DNA of 64,000 nucleotides. Source: Pterobdella sp. o SKG-2022. Its lineage: Eukaryota > Annelida > Clitellata > Hirudinida > Piscicolidae. The notes below the pieces were generated by a model. It worked only from the letters and a program-made list of their open reading frames with translations. It had not been told where the DNA came from and ran no database searches. Shown here in pieces: positions 51,201-63,200 of the stretch (positions are counted from its first letter, which is position 1; each line of letters starts with the position of its first letter). Location: assembly GCA_964035795.1 (NCBI GenBank), contig OZ038322.1, positions 12,602,038 through 12,666,037 on the forward strand. Direction: 5' to 3'. Made by a program: the position numbers and the translations under genes.

Positions 51201-54200
51201 CAAAGTTTAATTCTTTATGATAAAATTCTTTTGAAAATTTTTACAGATGCGATGCCGTTAAAAATAATTGTTTTTTATTTTGACTATAAATAAAGTTTGA
51301 CAAGCAAATTTATCTGGATTTGCTTGTGATATGTCTCACTCGACTTTAAAATTTATTATTCCTACGATTCTAGTCTGAATCTCGTTTTTCTTTTTGAATA
51401 AGTTTGTAATCAAAAATTTTACCATAGTTTTGCTTTATTTATAATTGAAATGTGAACTTCTCTATTCAAATAGAACAACTTCGTTGTATCAACCGGAAGA
51501 AAAAATTCGGGAAATCAATTTGATTGTCATGGAGTAAAATATAAAAACACACAAAGTTGACAAATAATATAAAAAATAATCGAAGAAGAAAGTAACTCAA
51601 TTTGTGAAAAACTTGACAGAAAAGAAAAAAAAAAAATGTTCAAAAGTTGGACATTTATTCAATAGTGACGTCACCCCAAACCAAAAAGGTTGTGCTTTTA
51701 TCCACGTCACTACCCACATGCTAGATTGCTTGCACTTTCCGCCCATATTCATATTTTAAAAAATTTCTCAAATTCTGAAGATAACTTTTCAAAAATTTTT
51801 AATGTCAAAAGTTGTGAAAAACTGAAAAATCTTTAGAATCATTAGAAATCAAAATAAAAATATTTTTATTGTGTTGGTCATTTGTCTTAATTCTGCAGGA
51901 CGTGTTCAAGATATGATCTCTTAAATTATCTCCACTAGCTGCGCTTACATTTAAATCATTAAAATGTATTATATTGGTATAAAAAAATGTTGTATGAAGT
52001 AATCTCTATTTTTTCTTTTTTACGGACTTATTTAGATATAAACTCAATTTTTAAAAAATTTTTCACAAAGTAATGACCAAAATTTTAGCAAAATTCGTTA
52101 GTAACACTTGTTCATTAAAAAACTTGTATCCTTATTTAAATAGAAGATCCAAAATTTCATATATTTCAAAACAATTATAACTAATAGCGATTCTAATTAT
52201 TGATCTAATCTGCTTAAAATTTCCTATATCAACTCGTCATTGGCTTTCCACTTGGTCTGATTTTATAGTTCTCAGCCGTTGTTTCTAAGTTAAAACTATT
52301 TTATTTTAAATGCGTTTATTTCATATATCTATCAAAGCATTTATCTTGTTTGAACATTTTTGATTGAAACATTTTCTTTCAAATGCATCCATCTATCAAG
52401 CCAACATTCGTAAGCGAAAGTGCGTTTAATGTTCACAATAAACGTTTAAAGTCATATAATTACTTTTTTTTTAAATATACTCCATCTTTCATTAAAACTT
52501 CAATTATACTATTATCTAATCGGCCTTGTGCCTATCACTCATTCCTGCATCCATCATTCATTTATCTACTTATCATTCATCCATCCATCAACTTTATCAT
52601 TCTATCAGTCATTTATTTATCTATTTATTATCCATACCTATATTTACACATTATTTTTTCAATATTCTATGCTTTTCCATTTATTTTTTAACCTCCATCA
52701 ATCACCTTAACTTTAAGAAAGGTGGCCTAAAGTTAATTTCGGCTGCATCCCTCATACACGTCACAGACTTTATTCTTTCCATAAGCACACATCAATCATT
52801 TTTTGGTTTTTATTCGTACATTTCTAATAATAAAAGTTTTACACTCAAACATCTTAAAAGCCCATCAAAGCGTCAAAAATACAAAAGGCATTTTGATAAT
52901 TAAACTATTAAAGTAATAAAAATTGTTTAATATTTTAATCTCCGTGGTAAATTGGAGCACAAAAACACAGAAAATATCCTCGCATCAGAAGGATTAAGAT
53001 TGCGTGATGTGGCTGAGATTAAAACAAGAGATGTTCAAGAAATATCTTTCAAATCATTTTTCAAACAACTCTTTTTTTAGATTTACTTCAAATCACTAAA
53101 TAAAATTTTTTTCAAAACATCTAACTATAAATTTGTTAAAAATACCTAGCAAACAAAACATTAAAATCAATATAAATAGTAAACTCAAATTCACTATTGA
53201 AAAAATTTAAAACACGAGTTATTTTTCGTATCAATCGCACAGTGTTTATGCTATTAAAGCAACAAGTGAGCTTTACGGAGTATTAATGCTTAGTGCTGAT
53301 GGTGTTACAGCTTTTTGAAATATTTCATTGACTTTTTATTGGCCCTATTTGTTATCGTTATCGTGAATAATCAGTACCATGTGCTTCGATTGTTTCAGAT
53401 TATAATTACAGGTGTCTGTGTAACTCGAAGCTTCGTTTTATTTTAAATCTATGAAATTTGTATTCAAGGTAGATTATCATTTTTGTTATCATTTCTATTT
53501 TTATTATTATTTTCTACATTATTTTTTCCATTATTTTCATTCTTATTAATATTATTTTTATTATTAGTATTATTTACATTTCTATTTTTATAATACACCA
53601 TTCAACACACTTTATCATGTAAAAAAATGTTCAGTACGTTTTAAACTAAATTTTTGGTGCCCATTATAATAACTACTTTGCCTATTTACAAGTTTCCATC
53701 ATGATTTTATCTCTTAAATTCATTTTTTTTTAAATTCAACGCTGCTTTTTTTTATATTTTCAATCTCAAAGCAAGACCGCTGTATATCTAGAGATCCGAA
53801 TTCAATTATTTTCATAATTAATTTTATGTGCAATAATTTTTATTAGTTTAAAAACCCTCTTTACGGCTCCATAGTTTTACTCAATCATTACTAATATCTC
53901 CATCTTCATCGTCCTCATCTTCAACATTATTTTTTCCATTATTTTTACGTGTTTTTAATTTTTTCACACATTCATCATTAATTTTAATTTTTCAAAATTA
54001 ACTTTTAAGTTTTCTAACGTAAAACGTCAAAAAACGTCAGAAATTAATTTTTTTACTTTTAAATAAAAAATAAAATTTTTTCTTCATAGTTATCCTCAAC
54101 AGGTTAGCCGCTAAGCGATCCATTCATAACACGCGCAACTGTTACCAAGGAGCATATATTTTGAAAGAATTAATATAAATATTCACTTTTCATCACTAGA

Positions 54201-57200
54201 AAGAGTTTGAATAAGGGTGATTATTCTTACCTACTTTTCTAAGTTTATTAATGCCACAGTTATTCACTTTTTTTAGTATTTGATAAAGTTGACAAATGCA
54301 TGATATAATTTAACTTAATCCTTCAGCTCAATTCTTTTATTCCAAACATTCATTTCCCTTTTAGCTTTTTTGTTCAAACTTAGATGTATAAATTGAATTG
54401 CTTTCTGAACGACCACTACATTAACAAAGATAAGGCATAGTCATAAATCCTTATCACTTATCAACGGGTAATCGGTTGAGAGGGATAAAGCAATATAATG
54501 AACTACCTTTTAAGGTCTTTTTTATACCCTTTCCAACTATATTTACACAACTCAAGTTTAAACTTGTTTGTTAACCATTGTAAATTAAGATTTAAAAAAA
54601 GATTTTCAATAAATAAACGGCTTTTATGCTGTTATGAATGCTTGTTTCAATCAAAATTTTCAACCTTTTCCGATTTTTATTCTCTTTTGACTGGTTTTTC
54701 AATTAGATTTTTAGTCATACCTCACGAGCTTCGATGAAACACATCACGATAGAGTAATATCATATAATATCCAAAAATTATGATAATAACCTATAAATAT
54801 GTATCCTAAAAAATAACCTTTTGCTCAAATGTTAGTGTATTGAATTGACCATCTGAAAACTTATATCTGTTCATTATTACACTGCCTTTAAAAATTGAAA
54901 ACATATTTTCAAGCAATTAGACCCATTATGATTCAACATGTTATTCTATTATAAAATTTTTATATAACTTCAATTATAATATATATCTATCTATTATGTA
55001 GATCAAATTATTATTTAAATGCAGCGTTATAACTGCAGTTGAAACATAAATCCAGTTACCATACAAATGTAGTCTTTCAGTTATAATACAAATGTAGATG
55101 TATTCAAATTGAAACCTATGGATACGCATGATACGTGTTCATAGTGATTCACAGTGTGTCTTTGTAACATGCTCCATTGAAGTAGAATAAAAATTAATAA
55201 TCAATATAACTTGCATTCTTTTTTTTCTATTTGTCGTTTAAAGTAGTATATCTGAGTATATAATGGTTGAAAGATTGTTATTTTTTACTTCGTTAATTAT
55301 TTATAAAATTTTGATAAAGATTAAAATTTAGTCATATTAATGTTTCTGATGCTGAAAAACAATTATAAGAGTAATACTGACAAATTTATAGAAGCATAAT
55401 GAATAAATTTTAAATATATAGACAAAAGCAAAAATATGGTATAAAACACACATATAACACAAACAATATTTATATATAAATATATATACATACGAATATT
55501 AGTGAAATAATAATTTAAATTAACCTTCTAATAGCAAACCAACAAATTTCAAACAATTACTGAAAGCGAACTCGATCAATCATTTAAATTGTTGGTAAAC
55601 ATGCGCACAGACACTAAAATGTTTGTTTTACAATTCCTTTTAATCTTTTCTCCTTTCACTTCTCCTAGTGTTTATTCATTGAAATTTTTTAGCTTTTGCT
55701 ATGTGTTGGGGTTGTTTGGATTTTGAATGGGTTTTGAAGTTCTGTTTTGTTATATTTTGTATTGTTGTGATGTTTATATTGTATGAAGATTGATTTTAAT
55801 GAGATCATTTTTTTCACTTCAATATTTGATTTTATTTTTTTGAAACTGTTAAGTAACAACTATTCTGTTTCATAATGTACCTAAACAAAATTTTTTGAAT
55901 TTATTTCTTTATCTATTCTTCTCTTATTACTCTTATTCTTACTTATAATTATCGTTGTTTTCATTTTTTATTATTTATATTATTTTTCCACTTTATAATA
56001 ATCTATATTATTATTTCTACTCTGAATGTCTATTATTATTTCCATTGTCATTTGTATATTATTATAATTTTCATACAATTCATTCAAAATCATCTATAAA
56101 ACAACCTTTTCATCCTTATTCATACACACCATTATTATTTCCAATTTTAGTTATTTATAATATTACTATTTTCAATATTAATTACAATTTTTATTATAAA
56201 CTATTCTTATTATTATTGTTATTCTTAAGCCCTCAAGTGAGCTCACATCATTGAAGATCGTTCATCGCTTAAACCACTGTTCAATTAGCTCTGATATTAT
56301 GCTCCCCCATCGTATCGAGCAAACGAGTTACTCCATATAACATAACATTAAAAGCATAAAAACGCTTGAAACAGGTTTCAAACAAACATTTAATCGATGG
56401 GTTGAGCATATTTCCTCTAATGAAAAGTTTGCTGTTATTAATTGTGTTGGTTTTATTGCTTTGTTATTTAGACAAAAGCCATTGCTATTGGGTTATAAAA
56501 CATTTATATTTTTGCCATAATTACTTAATCATTGTCAGTATTGTTATCATTGCAACTGCGCTAAATTAGCGTCTTTTCAACAACCACCCTGCATGACGGT
56601 TTAATATGAAGCAATGCAAGTGTTGACAGCTTGATTGCCTCTTTTGCACTTTAGCATTCAACACTTTCAACTTTACAATATCGAAACTTTGTGTTTAAGT
56701 GGAAAAAATAAGGGATTGAAATTTCAAGCTTTTAGGTTGTTTTTCAGATGAAAAGTTGAAATTTTAATGGTTTTTATGAATAAATTTGATAGCATAAAAA
56801 ATGAATCAATCATATATACCTGAATAGAGAATAAAATATAAATCACTAATGATTCATCATTACAAAACGTCATAAATATACTTCAATAAAACACTTCTCA
56901 AATATATTTCATCTATATTGAATTTTATTTTTAGTACAGTTACATGGAATCAAAAATTCAACAATAAATAGAGTTAAAGCCAGAATAAAGCGGGATACGA
57001 AGTATCATACACGACCACACGTGACAACCACTGTAGTTAATCACTAACACACTAATCCGCCATTTGAAATGAACAGTTATGTTTTGAAGATTAATTTGAT
57101 TTTATGTTTCGTGTCATGATGAATTGAAGTTTTTAATTTATTTTTTGGGATGAATATTTTATTTTTTTTGATGTATGGCTGCTTTTAAAACATGAGTGGA

Positions 57201-60200
57201 AATTTGAATAAATTCGAAGTTTCATTTTTTGAGTTTTTGAATTATGCCTTTCAAAACCTTGTTTTGTTTGTGTTTGAAACACTCTAGTAGATTAATTTTA
57301 TCGTTTTTTCTGCAACACGCGAACCAAGACCGATTAATTTTTTAGCATGTTATTACAAGTTTTTTCATTAATTTCTTTTCTTTGTTTTTGCAAAAAATTC
57401 CAAAACATTTTTCAAATGATAATGCGCATTTTTTGAATAGTTTTTTTAAATTAAATTTTTTGTGAAATTCATTTATATTTCAAATTATTTCGATTTTTGA
57501 AATGTCGACTATTTAAGTAGCCTGATTATTTTTCAAAATGTTTGTAAAACTGCAAATACTACTCTTCAAAAAATGTAAAGTTTGAATCTAAAGTAAACAA
57601 AAAAATGTATCAAAACTTTTTGCCAAAAATATTTCAGCAACGCTGAAGAGGTGAAATAACTACAAAAATTGAAGATAATTTTGAATCTTTAATGCGAACG
57701 GAAACAGTCCATCACGGTGAAAAATCAATTAGTGGCAATTTATTGTGTTAATTGGGGAAATAATTTCAATAAAAAAGTTGAAAAAATATATATAAGGAAG
57801 AGCATTAAGAATTAATTAGGCATCTAAAGAGTTAGCTGTGAGTAATGAAAGAATATTGAAACTAAACTACGTAAGAGAAAATTTAATTAAAAAGACATCA
57901 AAAAACTTCACATCAACACCACGCATGAAATATTTTTCAATTATCAGTACAAAAATCATCAAACAAACCTTCCAAAAACACTTCAAAATCATTAAAGAGT
58001 GCATAAAAATATATACATTATACAATACCAATAATTCAAAACTCACTACCAACCTCTCGAACTCAAAACACCGAAGACTCACCGACACACACAGAGGAAG
58101 TACACTTCAAAGTTTCAACATCAGTACCATGACACCCATCCTCCACCATTTCTGACCCTCTCAACGGAGGTTGACACAATCTCCTACGATGCCGTTGACA
58201 ATCTACAGGGTTGCAAGCACTCCAATGCGACCATTCCGACCATTGAGAGAATTCTGTATTGTGTTTCAGTGTTTAAGCGTGTAATCAGCGTAAAGATCTT
58301 GTGTGTTGCTCAAGCAGTTGTGGATCGCTTTTGAGAGGCTTCAATTGAATGAAGGTATTATTTTTGGCTTAGTGGTTTTTTGTATTGTGAAGTGTTTATT
58401 ATAATTTTTTAATAGACTCGTGACTTATTGAATATAGAAATCCACTTTTAGTTTTTAACTACTTCGAGTGTTTAATAATTCACGTTGTGTTCATTTTAAT
58501 TCTATGGTTGTTTAAAAATGCACAGATTTTGTCGGGTTCACGTTTAATTGGATTAAAACGTGCTATAAGGAAGTGCTCTGTGAAAAAATGTTTCAATTCA
58601 ATAAAACTTTCATCTGCCAAAAGATATTCTATTAAAACAAACTTCTAAATAAGAAATCAAAATTAATGGAAACTTCTTTCATTCTAAGTACATTTAATAC
58701 ATTTTTATATGGCAAAATTTTGTCCAGCATAATTGTGAAGTTTTTAATATAATCCTGAGAAAAATGATATTAAACTTATAACTTAAAGTTATTATCTCTG
58801 CTTTATTAAAAAGGTCCAAAAAAAATAACTGCTCTTATTCATGAAGAAAACCAAAAATTCCCGAAAGAAGAATTCAATTAATTATGATGGAGAAAATTGT
58901 GGAGAAGAGATACGGGTAGTAATAGTCGTAAGAGAACTTGAAAGAGTTGGTATAGTAATGCAAGATAAGACTTTCAAAGAAGTTCAAAAGGCACACTAAA
59001 TTGGGATTATTTATTAAATTATCATAAATTACCTTTTAAAAGTCTTCGTGTTACTATATCACTTATCAGTCTTTGCGGGGTCATAGAACTAACATGTATT
59101 AATTATTCTCTTAATGTCCTTAATCTCTTATGTTGTTTTCCAAGTAGAATACAAGTTTTACAGATTGAAAAAATATTTTTTAAACTATTTTTTACTTCTA
59201 AAAAATTAAATTGATATATTATTTGTAATCCTATAATGAAGATATATTTTTATATAAATCACTGCCAAGCTTGCACAAACAAATGACACATTTAAGCTAA
59301 AAATACCTTAAAGCGTTTAATTTTAAATAAATTTAGTTTTTAACAACAAAAATTATTCCAATGATTTTATTAAAATGCAAAAAGATTTTAAAACAAAGTT
59401 TAAATACTATTGTAACCTTTGAACCAATCTAGTGATGGTACAATTATTTAAGATTAATTTGTCAGAACAGGGTTAGTATTCAAGTTGAACTTTGATTATC
59501 TTGAAACATTTGAAAGCACTCAAAATTTCTTGAATAAAATAGCAAACTAGCCAAACTTCAGAGAAAGCCCAAACTATACACGGCAAGTTTAGATGCAAGT
59601 GGGGACAAGGAAGAAAAAGGCATACATTTTAACTTTTCAACATTGAAGAAAAGTGCATACGTTTTAACTTTTCAATATCGTTCAATGATTGCATTCTGTG
59701 ATAAACTGCAGGAAGTATCAACACTAAGAGTGTAAACCAATTAAAAACTTTTTTAAATTTTAGAAAAAAAGTTGAAAAGTGGGATAATCAAATCTGAAGA
59801 GTATAAAATTCATCGTAAACTTAATTATCCGATGTTTCGGTAGAAAAGGGCAGCTCTGTTGAATAATTAAAAGGAATAACTAATTCAAGTATTAATTTTC
59901 CCAAAGATTTTGTTCAAATTTGATTTTAAGGAAGAATTATTGAAAGAACTTGAATTTTATTTATTTAAAATATATAGTTTGGTTATTTTAAATTTCAAAA
60001 ATGCTGTGCCACATGCTTTTGTTATGAAAGCTATCAAGTCATTTTTCAATATGTGCAGAACATTATGAATGAACTTTCATTGTCTTTTCTACCTCCTACG
60101 TAGTATTCTCCAGCCTTTAAAGTTTGTTTTGACGTCTCAACTTTAACTTACACCCAAAGTTTTTTTGTAAGTTTCTAAACGATGTGTCAAGCCATCAGTA

Positions 60201-63200
60201 GTTTTATACGGCTCTACGTCGCAACTTAATCAGTATAAAACCATCATTTTCATTTATATAAGGTCTTTTGATTAATTTTTCATGAATTCATAAAAATATT
60301 TTTTTTTCAAACCTTAAAACTTGGAGCATTTCTATTCAAAGGTATTTCAATAATTTCTTGAAAAAAAAATTTCAACCACGCGTTCCTAATTCATAATACC
60401 TCAGAAATTTCTTAGAAGTTTTTAAAATTCAGTCTTCATAGTTGAAATAGTGATAAAAAAATATTTTTAAAAAAAGAATAAAATCATTAAAAAAACTCAT
60501 TTAAATTAAAAAACCAATTCTGAAACAAGAAAACTAAATAGTTATAAATAAAATTAAAACATTCATGAAACTAATTTACGATCAAATATACCTTCAGGTA
60601 TCCCATTAGAGCTGCCTGTCATATAATCGTCGTCTAAATTTAAAAAATAAAAAATATAAGAAAAAAAAATTTTTAAATTAAATCAAAAAAGGGAAACATT
60701 TAAATAAAATAATAAACATAAAGTTTAAATAAAGTCGAAGAAAAATATTTTTTAGCTTTAACAAGTACAATTAATGTGTATTTTATTCAAAAATAAGATA
60801 GCGAAATTAGAAAAAATTCGTTCATACTGAAACCACGTGTGAGCAACGACTACGAGCTGAATTTATTAAATTTAATTCTTTAAAACAATAACTTTTCTCA
60901 GAATTTCCAAAAATTTCTCTTCTCAAATATTTGTCTTCTTATGTTAACAAGAAACGCTATTTTTTGTTTAAATTTTTATGAGTACGAAGCTTTTTGTAAG
61001 AATGCATTACGTGATCAAGTACAAGTATCAAAAAACATTAAAAGTTTCTAACCTAATTTAAAAGTAATCAAATTTAAAACCTTCAATATAAGCATTACAC
61101 TTTTATTAACACATAATCGGTCATGACTTCAACTCTACACATATTTCAAACGTTTTTCAATGAGCAACCTATAAATTACACATAAATATAAACTAAATCT
61201 CAACAGGATGCTTACCCACGCAGACTCCTTGACACAAAACCACTTGCATACCCTGTCCACGGCACGGGTTGCCCTCGTTCAATGGTTGAGGCTGGGTGCA
61301 CGACCGGCTTCGTCTTTTGAACGATCTATCGCGGTGTGTTGATATAAAAATACGCAAATTATTAAGTAGGACTTTTTATGATTTTTTCATCTTTAAAATG
61401 AATGAATTTGTGTTTGGGTTTATATATTAAATGTATTTGAAACTCTATGTATAAATTAATGTAGCGAAGTGTATTGAGTACAAAGGTATTTATAACCTGG
61501 GGCACAGGGAGCATTCAGACCACGATGACCATTGTGTCCAGCCACCATGCACTGTTGTTATGTGTGTTTTGGTATTATCTTAATGTTTTATTATTGGTTA
61601 TGTATCACTCATCTAATCATATCTCAATTGTAGCCTGTTTTGCCTTTAATAGAGACTTGGAAAGCTTATAAAAGACTTTAAGGTATGGTTTGTTGCTATA
61701 AAACGCTTTTTAGATTTCACTTGTAATGAAATATTATTGAAATAGGTGTTAATTATGAAATGATAAATCATAAAGATATTAATTATCGAAAATTTCATGT
61801 TATATTGCTCATCAATGTTATCAATAGCTATATAGCAGCTTGTATTTTAAAATTTTTAATTTGAGATGAAGTATTGTCAATGAGGGTTTAATACATCATT
61901 TGATGTGTTTTATTGATAACAAATGTCTTTTAATTTATTTAATAATGAATATTTATTAATCTATATGTACGAATGGAAAAAGGATTTTTCGACTATTAAA
62001 TACAAGACAAGATAAGATTGACTTCAATGTCATAAACTGTTGTTTTAACATAATAATTTTATGGAAAATGGGTGTTAATCATAGGATTGTTTATAAGTTG
62101 GAATGAAATTGATATATGTGTATTATCACAAAATAACCTCGCTATATTAAAATCGCAACAGATGTCGGTGGCATATTAAAAGTTATAACAATTTCTAAGT
62201 CTTTTCTCATACTGTTTGATTTATTATTTTTGAAAAAACTACCATAAATTATTACATAAATAATGGAAACTTTAAAATAAAGAAACATTAATCATTTCAT
62301 CAAAAAGTTGCTAACTAAGAGAGAGTTCAGTATATGGGTTATGAGCGTAGACGGAAAAGTGTTAAAGAGGGTAATAATATGTGAAAATAATCTAAATTAA
62401 CGTGAAATTATAAAATTAAGTAACTCTGTGTAGATGAAAACGTGAATTTTAAACGTGAAGAATAAGCATAAATATCAAGTATAATTAAGTATAAAGCATA
62501 AATATAAGTAAGGTACTACTTCAAATAAGTAGATCAACAGCACAAATTAAGAAAAAATTATATCAAGATAGATGCAACAATGTATAGAGATGTTAGAAGG
62601 ATACCATAAACGTTAACGACAGCAGGCTCGCTGTTCCTCCTTGCGGCCAAATTGAGTGCTCCACATGAGTAATTGCCCTTATCCGAGAGTCGTACCTGGC
62701 GGTGATGTACTTTTTGTTTTTATTTCAGCAGTGATTTTATATGAGTTTATAAAGGGTTCGGTTTATTTATAATGATTATTATTTTATTGAAGTTCTAAAA
62801 TTGATTTTTATCAAAGAAGGGTCAAGTTTGAATTTTAAGGTTTGTATGTTATATAATGGTATATTTTCAATAAAATTTTACTTCGGTGAAAATAAGATTT
62901 CCTTCATTAGAAATGATGAGATTTGTGTCTTTGGTAACATCAATGTCTACGCCATCTTTCATCCAGATCACCTACAAATCAAAGACATTAAAAAGTAACT
63001 TTTTATACTTAGAAACATTGGAAGAACTTCTGTGTTGTATTCAAGAGAAATCACTGAATGACATATGTATGTTTTGACCATGTCTTTTTTAATTAAATTC
63101 GAGACATCAAATAACGTTTGAAAGATTTTTCGTAATTAAATATTGATTTTATCAAAAAAAATAGTCTCAAGACTTTGAAACATTGTAAGAGGTTTGAATC

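Larger units (their letters stand above)
48395..58082. other. 9.7-kb UNC5 intron between TSP1 no. 2 and TM exons
   Basis: This is the longest intron in the window. It holds a small hairpin (49433-49465), an unexplained less AT-rich open stretch (49942-50060), a CRE-bearing island (51655-51725), a CATC/ATTC-rich low-complexity run (about 52380-52640) and TTA-rich runs (about 53460-53600 and 55900-56230). No nested gene could be supported. Confidence 0.5.

Noticed and set aside
52383..52903. Plus-strand frames of 60-125 codons
   Set aside because: They are driven by CATC/CATT and T-rich repeats, overlap each other in several frames and have no domain-like composition.
55955..56254. 99-codon plus-strand frame
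   Set aside because: Composition is almost entirely Tyr/Phe/Ile/Leu from ATT/TA repeats; a low-complexity artefact.
57838..58155. 105-codon plus-strand frame
   Set aside because: Its 3' part is the antisense of the TSP1 no. 2 exon of UNC5 (58083-58253); the minus-strand reading has the WSxWSxC motif.
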